Source: an uncultured Lachnospiraceae bacterium (GTDB taxonomy: Bacteria; Bacillota; Clostridia; Lachnospirales; Lachnospiraceae). From it: 64,000 bases of DNA. The position numbers were made by a program, and so were the translations under genes. Where the stretch lies: contig CAJUAO010000016.1 in assembly GCA_910584685.1 (NCBI GenBank), forward strand, positions 9,487-73,486. Direction: 5' to 3'. Below are positions 17,780 through 27,362 of this stretch, piece after piece. How positions within the stretch are numbered: position 1 is the stretch's first letter; every line of letters starts with the position of its first letter. The notes under the pieces were generated by a model. It did not search any database. It was not told the origin of the DNA and worked only from the letters and a program-made list of their open reading frames with translations.

Positions 17780-18942
17780 ATTAACTGACAATAATCCTTA
17801 AGCAGTCCTGCCAGTTCATAAGCCAGCTTTCTAACCTCTGTCATATCAGGATTTTCCTGATTTCTGAAACGGTTAATCTTCAATGTAGGCGGCTCATACA
17901 TTGGAACCATCTGGCAGCCCTCTAAAAGATTTGCGCAAAATTCACAAGCCTCAAGTATTTCCTCCACAGGTTTTCTTTCAGCGTGAAATACCTCTGTTTT
18001 CTCCTCCAGCGCTTCACGAAGCATACTTATACCTCTTCCGGCATAGCCCTCCTTATTTGCATTAGGCTTAATAGCCGTCTCCGTACGATTCATATGAAAT
18101 CCCATAAGAGCCGCTATTATATAACCGTCTCTTATAGTTCCGTCAGGATAAAATATGCCGTGAATATCTCCCCAGTATCCGCCAATCATAAGCTCAAACA
18201 CATACCAGCCGGCATTGTACTTTTCACACATTTCAATAGCAAGGTCATATGGATTAGCCCGTCCGAGACAGCCCATTTCACTGTTAATCAACGGCTTATT
18301 GTATTTATCTGCAATGGCCTTTACATATTCGTATGTAGCTTCAACCTCCTTATGGGTAGACAGATAGTCATGCACTGAAATAACGTCTACCTCCTCCACT
18401 GTAGGCTCAACGTCATATCTGAAGGTATGTCCTATTGTAACAGGATTATCCTTGTCAATACCTTTTACAAATCTGCAGTAATGTCTTAAAAAATTCCACA
18501 TTTTTGAAAGCCTTGCCTCTTTTTCATCCTCAGGGGACTTCATAATGTAATCATTGCAGGACGGCTCGTTCATAATGTCCCACATAATAAGTCCCGGCTC
18601 GTCCTTTAAGGCATTTACCACATCGCTGACATACTTTTCACCCTCAACCTTAAACTCCGGCTCAAGAATATCAGGATTAAGACCGTTTCCGTTAAATAAA
18701 ATAGGCATGGTAGTATAGCCTTCCTCATAAGCCGTACGGACATAATTTTTAAGACCGTCGATAAACCTCTCAGGATTATCCTTATAATGCTCATACACAA
18801 GCCATATTCTTGTACTGTTAAGCTTAAGACGCCTGCCATAGCCTAATTCTCTTTTTACCTGCTCCACCGGCGTATAATACGGAACGCCATAGCATACGCC
18901 TCTTATAAAGCTGTAATCCTCCTTTAATTTTGCTGCTCTCAT
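17776..18942 (-). CDS. GH5-like cellulase-superfamily glycoside hydrolase
   Basis: A 388-residue TIM-barrel hydrolase of clan GH-A. The likely acid/base glutamate lies in WDIMNEPSCND and the nucleophile in LINSEMGCLG, with HDYLSTH between them. The arrangement fits the cellulase/mannanase GH5 group or a near relative. There is no signal peptide, so it should act on imported oligosaccharides. It has a clear sigma-A promoter (19029-19057) and a GGAG ribosome site, and its stop overlaps the start of the AraC gene. Substrate unknown; beta-mannoside or beta-glucoside are plausible. Confidence 0.85.
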   Translation of the reverse strand: MRAAKLKEDYSFIRGVCYGVPYYTPVEQVKRELGYGRRLKLNSTRIWLVYEHYKDNPERFIDGLKNYVRTAYEEGYTTMPILFNGNGLNPDILEPEFKVEGEKYVSDVVNALKDEPGLIMWDIMNEPSCNDYIMKSPEDEKEARLSKMWNFLRHYCRFVKGIDKDNPVTIGHTFRYDVEPTVEEVDVISVHDYLSTHKEVEATYEYVKAIADKYNKPLINSEMGCLGRANPYDLAIEMCEKYNAGWYVFELMIGGYWGDIHGIFYPDGTIRDGYIIAALMGFHMNRTETAIKPNANKEGYAGRGISMLREALEEKTEVFHAERKPVEEILEACEFCANLLEGCQMVPMYEPPTLKINRFRNQENPDMTEVRKLAYELAGLLKDYCQLI

Positions 18943-19028
18943 AAAATATCCTTTCTCCTTTCTATATTCAATTTTATAAGTTTCTCAATTCCTTTATTTA
19001 ACAATACCCCTTTAAATTCTTACCATAT

Positions 19029-19057
19029 ATTATAATGTATTTTACCAGACATTGCAA
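19029..19057 (-). promoter_or_regulatory. Promoter of the GH5-AraC unit
   Basis: TTGCAA, a 17-base spacer and TATAAT on the minus strand, about 90 bases upstream of the GH5-like start. Confidence 0.65.
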
Positions 19058-19194
19058 TATAAGAAGTCTCGTCTAAAGCCGACAGTTGCAAATTCATTTT
19101 TTGAATTTGATAACCTTTACTCTAATTTAAAAATATTATGTATCTATTCTCTCAATTTGTAAATGACATATACCATTCTGTAATTTATAAGCTG

Positions 19195-20022
19195 CTAATT
19201 GTTAAAAATAATTGTCATCATAAAAACCGCCCCTACGCATATAATACTGCCTATGCGCTTCCTTTGATTCATCTCACATCTTGTAATTAATGAAATCACA
19301 AAAAGAACAAATAGCTGCAGAGGTTGAATCAAGGTATAAAAAAATATGTTAGCCACTGCTGCCTCCGCCTCTGTTATTAGTCCTGTTGCATTTGTAAGCC
19401 TTGACATTAAAGCAGGCAGCAGCTTTCTTTTCTCTGGAAGCTCCCTTATCTTAAGCCTTGGAAGCTGCAATACGGCGACAATAGATAATACAATAATAAG
19501 TATTGCAGCGGAATTACCGTATTCAGACATATCCCCCATGTGCATACCATACATAAACTTTGAAAAAATGTACAATAAGCACACGGCTATATTCTTAGAA
19601 ATTTTCTTTTCCTCCCTGCTTGTTATAATAAGATAAATTCCTGTAATTAATGCGGCAGCAAGTACAAGCATATTAATCTTAAAGCTGCTTTTACCCTCCC
19701 ACAGATTAATGCCGTAGGATAAAACAACATTAATTCCAAGCCATGCCTTCAGCTCATAGGGCTCCATATCCTTAAGCAAAACAGCCGTTGTATAAAATTC
19801 TATAACCTTCCATGCTGTCAAAAACACCAGCAGAAACATACTTTGTCTGTTTAGCTGTAAATTCCATCCGGTAAAGAAAAGGCATAAAGCAAGCCAAAAA
19901 ACCGTTGCAGCCGACACAATAAAGGTATATTCCCCGGCGCTGCATTTAAGCCTTGCAGAGATATATTTATCCCCAAAAGCAGTTATACTGTAAAATGCAA
20001 CCGTAAGCGCAGCCCAAATCAT
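19195..20022 (-). CDS. EamA/DMT-superfamily transporter
   Basis: A 275-residue, very hydrophobic protein with about ten predicted membrane helices. It has the two-fold EamA-like pattern of drug/metabolite transporters. The ATG overlaps the stop of the GH115 gene (ATGA), so the two are translationally coupled. That pairing suggests export or import of a sugar or uronic acid product, though DMT proteins are unusual for sugars. It could instead export an inhibitory by-product such as a methyl-glucuronate derivative. The family call is moderately sure, the substrate unknown. Confidence 0.75.
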   Translation of the reverse strand: MIWAALTVAFYSITAFGDKYISARLKCSAGEYTFIVSAATVFWLALCLFFTGWNLQLNRQSMFLLVFLTAWKVIEFYTTAVLLKDMEPYELKAWLGINVVLSYGINLWEGKSSFKINMLVLAAALITGIYLIITSREEKKISKNIAVCLLYIFSKFMYGMHMGDMSEYGNSAAILIIVLSIVAVLQLPRLKIRELPEKRKLLPALMSRLTNATGLITEAEAAVANIFFYTLIQPLQLFVLFVISLITRCEMNQRKRIGSIICVGAVFMMTIIFNN

Positions 20023-23000
20023 TCTGTCACCTCATCCCAGCCTCCGTCGTCAGGAGGAAGCTCGTCTCCTCTCGTCAGGTAAATCCTGTCCACCCTGAAG
20101 CCTGTCTTTATCGGAATAATGCTTAGAACATGTTCTTTTTTTGTCAATTCTATATCCGAAAGCAAATTCCAGTAATAAATGTGGGAAGTTCCATAGGTAA
20201 ACTGTCCTCCATGTGAAAATTGTTTTTCCACCGGCTGTATATTTCCGTCAAGCGCTAAAGCAAGCATATCCGAGCTGCTGTCCGGAACATACATTAAAAT
20301 CCACACATGATAATTTCCCTTTTCTTTTATACTTATTTTGTAATTAAGCCACGGAGCGTCATAAGGATTATCAAAGGAAATTCCTGCCGGCTCTGTCTGC
20401 ATGGCGAGTCCCGTTCCTCCTGCGGTTTCTGCCTGAAGGTGCTCCCAACTGCATATTCCACTTGAAGCTGTTGTAATCCATGCTTTTTTAGTCTGCGCCA
20501 GCGCACATTCCGCTTCAATTCCAAGCCTTCCGTTTTTCTCATAAAAATCCATGTTTGCTATTTTGTTCAGTACATTTTTTCCACCCTTATTTATGTCATA
20601 ATAATTTCTTTCTGCTCCTCTTTTATTCTGCTCATACTCTTCATTAAGGGCATACAGCCTGTCAATCTTCCAGAAATCCTTTCCTGCGTATACCTGCTTT
20701 GGAAGAGGAAGCTCCTTTTGCCCTATTCCATAAAGCTCCTCCGTCTGACTCTTAAGACACGCCCAGTCTATCTCAAGCCAATCCTCCGGATATTCTCCGT
20801 TTTCACCCACATTTGGTATTCCCAGATTATTTTTCTTTCTTGGAGCCGTGTAAATAGTAATCTTATCAATGGTAACAAATTCGTCAGGTAAAGTAATTGT
20901 CAGGGTATGTCTTTCCTTCCTTTGTCCTCTCCAGACACACGAAAGCTTCTCGCCATTATTTAATATGCTTTCCTTCCAGCCCTTTCTCCATTCATCTGTA
21001 GCAAGCGACTCAATAAACTCAGGCGCCATATCGTCAAGCTTAACCTCCATCCGTATTTTTCCCTTTGAATTAAGCGTTACATATCTTTGTATTTCAGCTT
21101 CATATGTTCCCTGTGAAAAGGTATAAAATACATATTCAAGCTTTGCCTCCTTACCTTCCTTTGGCAAAGCCATAACGGCAGCCCCGTCCATCCTGCCAAG
21201 TCCCGATATTATTTTTATATTCTCCGCCTCCTTAAAGCTGTCTGCATTAATGGCGACGCCTCCGTCTGCCTCAAAAGCAGCAGGCTTTTCCTTACATTCG
21301 CCGATATCATTATTTTTTCTTACCCATAGCTGCTTTTTCTCCCCTGTATTCTTTTCATATATTTCCAGCAATACGTCGTCAGATATATCTCCCCATTCCT
21401 TTGACTCGCTAATATAAATTCTTTTTTCCTCCCTTATTTTTCCTTCTGTCTCCGATAAAATAAGCCATGTGTTTTCGTGACCGCAAATCTTATAATCAAC
21501 TTCGCCCCCGCCTAAGTTACCTATCTCAATCCATTTTTTTCCTATTCCCGATTTATAAAATATTAACTCGCCGCTTTGCCCTGTCTGTATTCCATCCCAT
21601 GTGACAACGCTCATTAAAGGAGCTTCATCTATAATTAACGCCGGTTTTCCGGCAGGATACAGAGGAAGTCCCGGCGGTGGAAATGCCTCTGGAGTAAGAA
21701 TATCCTCCCATTTTCCATTACACATAATTTTATTATAAAAGTAAAGCATCTGCCTTCTGCAATCCATCATAATACGGGAGTATCCAATATATTTATCCGC
21801 GGCGCTTCCAAGCCCTCTTTTGTAGGATAACCTGCTTCTGTCGGCAAAATAATATTCTCCGTTGCAGTAAAATGATGCGTGTATTTTCATTAAAAACATC
21901 TCAAAAAAAGCTTCCCTTTCATCCTCCGGCATGGAAAGCATTATTTCGTTTCCCCTGTCGTACAGCTTTTTCAGACAGACCATCCTTCTTCCTGCCTCGT
22001 CGCCATATCCTTCCTGCTCAAACACCTCCGATACCATATGCTCTACTTTTCTCACATTTGTTAGCTGCGCATATTCTCTATATATATCCGCCGCTTTACT
22101 GCCAATCTCTCCCGAAAAATTAAAATTTATCCATTCCTGTACAAATCTGTCGGGCTGCCTTGTGACTGACTCCTCCTTTCCCGCTTCAAAGGCGTACCTG
22201 ATAAAATACTCAATATCCATTTCCAAAGGCTTGATTGCTCCAACATTTAAAACCCATATTTTTCTAATTCCCTTTTCATATGATTTTTCTAACTCATTTC
22301 CGGTCTGGGCCAGGGGAATGGAATTGATAAACAGATAGCTCATCTCCGGATGAGCCCAGTAGGAATTGTGGAAATAAAGACCGCAGCCGCCTTTTCTTGC
22401 CGCCTCCTCCTTATTCGGATACCTTCTCATATGTCCAAAATTATCGTCCACCCACATCAGCGTCACATCCTCCGGCACATGAAGCCCTCCGTCATATAAG
22501 TCCAAAACCTCCTTATATGGTATAAATACCTTTACGGCATCCTTTTCTTTTTTCTCTCCCAGTACCTGACGCATAATATCCCGCTGCTCATTAAATATAG
22601 TCTCCATCAGCTTTATTTTTTCTTTTAAACGCTCCTCCTCATTTAACGCTCCATCTTCATCAATTTTTTTTGTGATAAAACCATAATCGTGGATTCCTCT
22701 CATTCCCATTGTATATGTATTTTCATAATCACGGTTTATCTCAAGGCTTTCCCTCCAGTACTCCTTAAGCCTCTCCCGGTTTTCTCCCTCTATCGAATAG
22801 TCATATGCCAAATCATAATAGCCTTTCTTTTCAATCCACGGTCTCCACTCATTTTGATTGCTTCTAAGAAGCATATCGCAGTGGGAGGTTCCCACCACTA
22901 TTCCCATCTCCTCTGCCAGCTCGCCATTGCGGGGATTTTCATTAAAGTAATTTACATGCATTGCCGGCCATATGTAATTTGCCTTAAGACGAAGCAAAAG

Positions 23001-23645
23001 CTCAAATATTTTTTCGTAAAGGCAGGGTCCTATGGTTTTATCCTTTGTATGCTTCCTTGCCCACGCTTCCAGCTCCTCCTCGTCATTTATAAATATGCCT
23101 CTATACTGTACAGACGGATAATCTGCCCTGTAAAATCCCACAGGCATATGAAGCTCTCTTTTTTTTACCGATACATCTCCAAAATAATACCAGGGAGATA
23201 CGCCCATCCATCTTGAAAGCTCATACACTCCGAAAATTGTACCTCTGCGGTCTGCGCCTGCTATATACAAAACTCCCTCCGCTTCCTGCATAATATAGCC
23301 CTCCCAACGGTATTTTCCGCTATCGTCTAATATAGGGTCAGTTTTTAAAATACCCTCTTTTATTTTTCTGTCTATAATTTTATTTTTTCCGATAGTCCCT
23401 GCCACAATATACAGGCTTATTTGATTTTCTCTGCCCCTTTGACTTATCCTTACTTTTTCAGGCTCCTCATCATTACGATTTAGCTTATCTTCTTCCGCGT
23501 CAGCAAGCATAGTACATCTGCAGTTAACTACCTTTTCAATATCCTTTTTCAGCTGTTCTATGCTTCTTAATACCCCTTTGCTTTCCTGCTTAGAATATTT
23601 AAGAATTACTTCTCCTGTTTCGTCTACCGTAATTTCTTTTTTCAT
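20019..23645 (-). CDS. Glycoside hydrolase family 115 (xylan alpha-1,2-glucuronidase)
   Basis: A 1208-residue enzyme that matches GH115, which removes (4-O-methyl)glucuronic acid from internal xylan positions. Characteristic parts: a small N-terminal alpha/beta domain (1-170), YRGIFINDEEELEAW at the start of the catalytic barrel, LLLRLKANYIWPAMH, MGIVVGTSHCDMLLR and VTLMWVDDNFGHMRRYP. C-terminal beta domains follow, including the one ending with RVDRIYLTRGDELP. There is no signal peptide, so it probably acts on imported aldouronic oligosaccharides. It has a GGAG ribosome site, an AraC gene divergent at 23782 and a coupled transporter downstream. Longer than many homologues. Confidence 0.9.
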   Translation of the reverse strand: MKKEITVDETGEVILKYSKQESKGVLRSIEQLKKDIEKVVNCRCTMLADAEEDKLNRNDEEPEKVRISQRGRENQISLYIVAGTIGKNKIIDRKIKEGILKTDPILDDSGKYRWEGYIMQEAEGVLYIAGADRRGTIFGVYELSRWMGVSPWYYFGDVSVKKRELHMPVGFYRADYPSVQYRGIFINDEEELEAWARKHTKDKTIGPCLYEKIFELLLRLKANYIWPAMHVNYFNENPRNGELAEEMGIVVGTSHCDMLLRSNQNEWRPWIEKKGYYDLAYDYSIEGENRERLKEYWRESLEINRDYENTYTMGMRGIHDYGFITKKIDEDGALNEEERLKEKIKLMETIFNEQRDIMRQVLGEKKEKDAVKVFIPYKEVLDLYDGGLHVPEDVTLMWVDDNFGHMRRYPNKEEAARKGGCGLYFHNSYWAHPEMSYLFINSIPLAQTGNELEKSYEKGIRKIWVLNVGAIKPLEMDIEYFIRYAFEAGKEESVTRQPDRFVQEWINFNFSGEIGSKAADIYREYAQLTNVRKVEHMVSEVFEQEGYGDEAGRRMVCLKKLYDRGNEIMLSMPEDEREAFFEMFLMKIHASFYCNGEYYFADRSRLSYKRGLGSAADKYIGYSRIMMDCRRQMLYFYNKIMCNGKWEDILTPEAFPPPGLPLYPAGKPALIIDEAPLMSVVTWDGIQTGQSGELIFYKSGIGKKWIEIGNLGGGEVDYKICGHENTWLILSETEGKIREEKRIYISESKEWGDISDDVLLEIYEKNTGEKKQLWVRKNNDIGECKEKPAAFEADGGVAINADSFKEAENIKIISGLGRMDGAAVMALPKEGKEAKLEYVFYTFSQGTYEAEIQRYVTLNSKGKIRMEVKLDDMAPEFIESLATDEWRKGWKESILNNGEKLSCVWRGQRKERHTLTITLPDEFVTIDKITIYTAPRKKNNLGIPNVGENGEYPEDWLEIDWACLKSQTEELYGIGQKELPLPKQVYAGKDFWKIDRLYALNEEYEQNKRGAERNYYDINKGGKNVLNKIANMDFYEKNGRLGIEAECALAQTKKAWITTASSGICSWEHLQAETAGGTGLAMQTEPAGISFDNPYDAPWLNYKISIKEKGNYHVWILMYVPDSSSDMLALALDGNIQPVEKQFSHGGQFTYGTSHIYYWNLLSDIELTKKEHVLSIIPIKTGFRVDRIYLTRGDELPPDDGGWDEVTE

Positions 23646-23781
23646 TTTCTTTACCGCTCCTTTCCTTTATTGACATCGCTTTCTTTTTAATATAGAATAT
23701 CATTATATTTTACAATATTCTTTTGCAATATTGCGGTTTAACTTTGTAAAATTGCGATTTTGAGTCCAAAAGGAGGATTAT

Positions 23782-24597
23782 ATGATACACCTGTATTCAA
23801 ATCAATTAGAATTTAATATTTTGAGAGATTATAATTACTGGAATCCCGACTTTCATATGCATAATTTTTACGAAATATTTTTTCTTTCCAGAGGAAACGT
23901 AGATTTTTACATAAATAATACAAAAAGACATATAATGCCCGGAACTCTTATATTTATTACAGACCGTGATATTCACAAAAGCATGCTTACCTCAGCCGGA
24001 GTATATGAGCGCGCATTTATTCATATTCCCCCGGCTCTTATAGATTCCTTTTCCAGTCCTATAACTAATCTATCTGATTGCTTTAACTCCTCCTTCGGAC
24101 AATTTTTTCAGCTTAACAAAAAACAGGGAGAATTCTTTTTAAACACAATACAAGCTATGATAAATTTAGAAAAAACCAAGACGTGGGGATATGATATTAT
24201 GCTTCATTCTGAGCTTTTGAAAATACTTGTATTTGCCAACTCTCTATGTAAGAGCAATACGGAAAGCCAATTTTCCGAACAGTACTCACAGCGTATACGC
24301 GATATCATTTATTATATTGAAGAGCATTTAAGCGAAGGCTTGTCATTAGAATATATTGCTAAGCATTTTTCTATTGATAAATATCATTTATGCCACATTT
24401 TTAAAAAAGAGACAAACACAACTGTTTATCATTTTATTCAGTTGAAAAGAATCTCTTTTGCCAAGCGTCTGCTTGCAGAGGGAAGAAATCTTACGGAGGT
24501 ATGCTTTGATGCGGGCTTCAATGATTACAATCATTTTATCACTACCTTTAAAAAATATAGCGGCACGACTCCGGGAAAATACGTTAAATTGTCCTAG
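23782..24597 (+). CDS. AraC family regulator, likely for the GH115 operon
   Basis: A 271-residue protein with a cupin-like N-terminal sensor (HMHNFYEIFFLSRGNVDFY, residues 23-41) and the C-terminal AraC DNA-binding pair ending SGTTPGKYVK. An AGGAGG ribosome site precedes the ATG. The 136-base divergent gap contains CAATATT and AATATTG arms spaced 7 bases apart (near 23721-23741), a possible operator shared with GH115. Confidence 0.9.
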   Translation: MIHLYSNQLEFNILRDYNYWNPDFHMHNFYEIFFLSRGNVDFYINNTKRHIMPGTLIFITDRDIHKSMLTSAGVYERAFIHIPPALIDSFSSPITNLSDCFNSSFGQFFQLNKKQGEFFLNTIQAMINLEKTKTWGYDIMLHSELLKILVFANSLCKSNTESQFSEQYSQRIRDIIYYIEEHLSEGLSLEYIAKHFSIDKYHLCHIFKKETNTTVYHFIQLKRISFAKRLLAEGRNLTEVCFDAGFNDYNHFITTFKKYSGTTPGKYVKLS

Positions 24598-24624
24598 AGC
24601 CGTCTGCCGCTTATCCTGTATAAT

Positions 24625-26103
24625 TTAATTCTGTTTTTTAATCATGGAAACCATCAATGCCAATGCCTCACTGTCAAACATCTTTGCCTTATCAATCAAT
24701 ATGCACACTTCATCACGCACTGGTTTATCCGCCAGCTTTTTCAACATGCCCTCCATATCAGACATATCTCCAAACAAGTTTCTCATCTGTTTTGCAGCCT
24801 CTGCACACCTTGCAAATGCATCTGCAATTCTGTTGCACTTTTCTTTATTTATTTCCCATGTTTCCGCCAGACTTCTGAAAAACTTTGCCGCATTTTCCCG
24901 TCCGTCGATAATACATGACATGGCGTCCATCTGACACAGCATTTTTTCAAATAATACAAACAGATTATCACTAACTGTAAATTCACTGTCATTACCCAAT
25001 GCATTTTTCCATGCGTCATATGCGTCTATTCCTTTACAATATCCATATTCTTCTCTGCCTGTAAGTACCTTTACACCATTGGCAATAATTTCATCATTGG
25101 AAATCTTTTCTCCATCAATGGCTCCCATACACATAACTGCCTGCGTATCTGTATTTTCCCACCAGCTGCTGCACACAAAATATCCTGATTCATCAATCTC
25201 AATATTCGATGCAAACTCCGGGTCATTTTGAAAGAAATTCCATCCAAGCAATTCCTCCCCGTTATTTTTATATCCGGTGATAATACATGGTTCCGGAGGT
25301 CCGATAATTCCCAGCGCTATGCATGGATAGCCTTCATCTATATGTGACTTAATAAATTCCATAAATTCTTCTTTTGTTACACCTTCATCTCTTCCTAGGA
25401 AAGAAAATTCCCTGCCTAACGCCTTTGCGCCAAATCCATATATTTCATTTGTTTCCGATAATGTATGAAATATATCCACATTACTTAAATCCCAGCACTT
25501 TGTATTCCATACAAGACGAAATGCCGCTGCGCTTGAAACCATTGTAAAATAATACTCTAAATCTTCACCTAAATACTCTGAACATGCCTTAAGGCAAATG
25601 GGATACGGCGTACCTCCGCCATACTCTCCCCATGCCGCCTTGGGAACACCATAGAGAATTGTGCCCGTATTATTTTTGTATACATTCCTGTCCATAAAAA
25701 TATCGCTCCTTTGCTCTTTTTCATTAAGGAGTCCGATACCGTATACACCCACAGAAAGCTCTTTCTTTCCAATAATCGGTCTGGTAATACGAAATGTACT
25801 TGGCGTCATTCCTATAATCTTATTAAACGCTCTTGTATAAGTTTCCGGATTAGAAAATCCGTACAAATATGAAATGTCAAGAATTGACATATCTGTATAA
25901 AGCAGCTCATAAGCAGAACATTTAACCTTTCGGATTCTAACATATTTAGCCAGCGGACACCCGGTATTCTTACCAAAAAGCTCTCTAATATATGCATCTG
26001 AAAAGCCAATACGCCTTTCCAGCTCATTATAGTTAAATTTTTCGTCTTTTATATGCGCCTCAATATAACATATAATAGCCTTTACACTTGATGGATAACT
26101 CAT
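24625..26103 (-). CDS. AraC DNA-binding domain fused to a BtrH-like C39-peptidase-fold domain
   Basis: A 492-residue protein. Residues 1-105 are an N-terminal AraC double helix-turn-helix (IGFSDAYIRELFG and YGFSNPETYTRAF, then GMTPSTFR). Residues 130-490 resemble the BtrH N-terminal/C39-like domain, with a conserved GIIGPPEPCIITGYKNNGEE segment and a helical C-terminus. The start at 26103 is chosen because GAGGAG lies 8 bases upstream; the frame extends to 26205 without a ribosome site. It is convergent with the AraC gene before it. It probably senses a small molecule, perhaps peptide-like or aminoglycoside-like. The DNA-binding part is sure; the second domain is a moderate call. Confidence 0.8.
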   Translation of the reverse strand: MSYPSSVKAIICYIEAHIKDEKFNYNELERRIGFSDAYIRELFGKNTGCPLAKYVRIRKVKCSAYELLYTDMSILDISYLYGFSNPETYTRAFNKIIGMTPSTFRITRPIIGKKELSVGVYGIGLLNEKEQRSDIFMDRNVYKNNTGTILYGVPKAAWGEYGGGTPYPICLKACSEYLGEDLEYYFTMVSSAAAFRLVWNTKCWDLSNVDIFHTLSETNEIYGFGAKALGREFSFLGRDEGVTKEEFMEFIKSHIDEGYPCIALGIIGPPEPCIITGYKNNGEELLGWNFFQNDPEFASNIEIDESGYFVCSSWWENTDTQAVMCMGAIDGEKISNDEIIANGVKVLTGREEYGYCKGIDAYDAWKNALGNDSEFTVSDNLFVLFEKMLCQMDAMSCIIDGRENAAKFFRSLAETWEINKEKCNRIADAFARCAEAAKQMRNLFGDMSDMEGMLKKLADKPVRDEVCILIDKAKMFDSEALALMVSMIKKQN

Positions 26104-26270
26104 ATCAAAACTCCTCATTACTGCCGTAACATTTTTCATCGCGATGTGAGTATAGTATACCTTTGATTTCACTGCCTGTCTTGACTTTTTTAAGGTTGAT
26201 TGCAAGCTATAACTTTTATATAATAATTTTCTGCCTTGTTCAATTTAATTGTCTCTCTCATATACTAATA

Positions 26271-26936
26271 TTACCCAAATTCTACTATATCATAAATCTC
26301 TGTTAAACTGCCCACAGACGTAACACCCTCAGGTACTTCCTTTTTACTCCTGTTTACCCATATTGCTTTTATTCCCAAAGCTCCTGCGCCTTTTACATCA
26401 CTGCTTAAGGAGTCGCCTATATGTACTACCTCCTCCGGCTTTAATCCGGTACTTTTCAACGCCAGCTCAAAAATTTCCTTTCTGGGCTTATATGACCTTG
26501 CGTCTTCACTTGTAAAAACTCCTGCCGGCTTTAAACCATGCAGCTCAATGGCCTTCAATATATCTTCCCTGTCTATGTTTGATACAATATATACCGGCAC
26601 AGGACTTTTTTCAAAAAACTCTTTAGATTCTTCAAAAACAGGCGGAGCCATCCAGTATTCAAACATTTCATTACTCAGCCTTTTGGCATCCTCCGTAGAG
26701 GAAAAGCGCTCTATGGTATCCTGCAATGACAAAATTTCTAAATCCCTCTGGGTTCTGAAATTTTCACCGTAAGAATTTTCATATAATGTCTTAAAGCGGC
26801 TCCACCAGTAATTTCCAATCTCTCCGGCATTTTTCCCATTGCCTGTCTCATACAAAAGCCTGCTAATCTTAGTAACTTTTTCTCCGTCTTCAAATACAAC
26901 AGTTCCATAAAAATCTATAAAAATTCCTTTAATCAT
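26271..26936 (-). CDS. HAD superfamily hydrolase (subfamily IA)
   Basis: A 221-residue HAD hydrolase with FIDFYGTV (nucleophile Asp, with Tyr at +2 as in haloacid-dehalogenase-like members), a helical cap, VSNIDR (motif II), KPRKEIF (motif III lysine) and HIGDSLSSDVKGA (motif IV). The start at 26936 follows AGGAG; the frame runs on to 27002 without one. Cytoplasmic, substrate unknown. It lies between the AraC/BtrH-like gene and two genes in the same direction (126-residue protein and TIM-barrel isomerase), likely one operon. Confidence 0.9.
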   Translation of the reverse strand: MIKGIFIDFYGTVVFEDGEKVTKISRLLYETGNGKNAGEIGNYWWSRFKTLYENSYGENFRTQRDLEILSLQDTIERFSSTEDAKRLSNEMFEYWMAPPVFEESKEFFEKSPVPVYIVSNIDREDILKAIELHGLKPAGVFTSEDARSYKPRKEIFELALKSTGLKPEEVVHIGDSLSSDVKGAGALGIKAIWVNRSKKEVPEGVTSVGSLTEIYDIVEFG

Positions 26937-26959
26937 ATTCTCTCTCCTATATTGCAAAA

Positions 26960-27340
26960 TTATATTATTTCTCCGTTTTCTACCTGTACGGCAACCTGCC
27001 ATTCATCCTCATAGACAATTCTACCTACAAAATTAGTATATACCACATCATAGGGATGCTCATATTTATCTAATAGCTCCATTGCCGGCTCTATAATTCT
27101 TCTCATCTCCTCAGTTGCTTCAACCTTAAAAAAGGTTATTACTAATTCGCCATTTTTGCAGGGCTCAGGCTCGGGAAGATTGTCCTTAAACCACCTGTCA
27201 ATATTTCTAAATATTTCTTCGTCCTCTTTATTCATAATTCCGTCCATAATCATTCGCCAGCACATTCCGAATATCCCTTTTGGATATTTTGTTATATAGG
27301 ATTCCTCCCTGCCTTGTATTCTCATATATTTGTATTTCAT
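26960..27340 (-). CDS. Conserved-looking protein of unknown function, 126 residues
   Basis: A soluble acidic protein that I do not recognise. Predicted mixed alpha/beta, with the central segment WFKDNLPEPEPCKNGE and a C-terminal beta hairpin. The start at 27340 follows AAAGGAG by about 8 bases. It lies 23 bases before the HAD gene and 22 bases after the sugar-phosphate isomerase gene, so it shares their operon and may act in the same pathway. Confidence 0.7.
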   Translation of the reverse strand: MKYKYMRIQGREESYITKYPKGIFGMCWRMIMDGIMNKEDEEIFRNIDRWFKDNLPEPEPCKNGELVITFFKVEATEEMRRIIEPAMELLDKYEHPYDVVYTNFVGRIVYEDEWQVAVQVENGEII

Positions 27341-27362
27341 GTAAGTCTCTCCTTTTCTTTTT

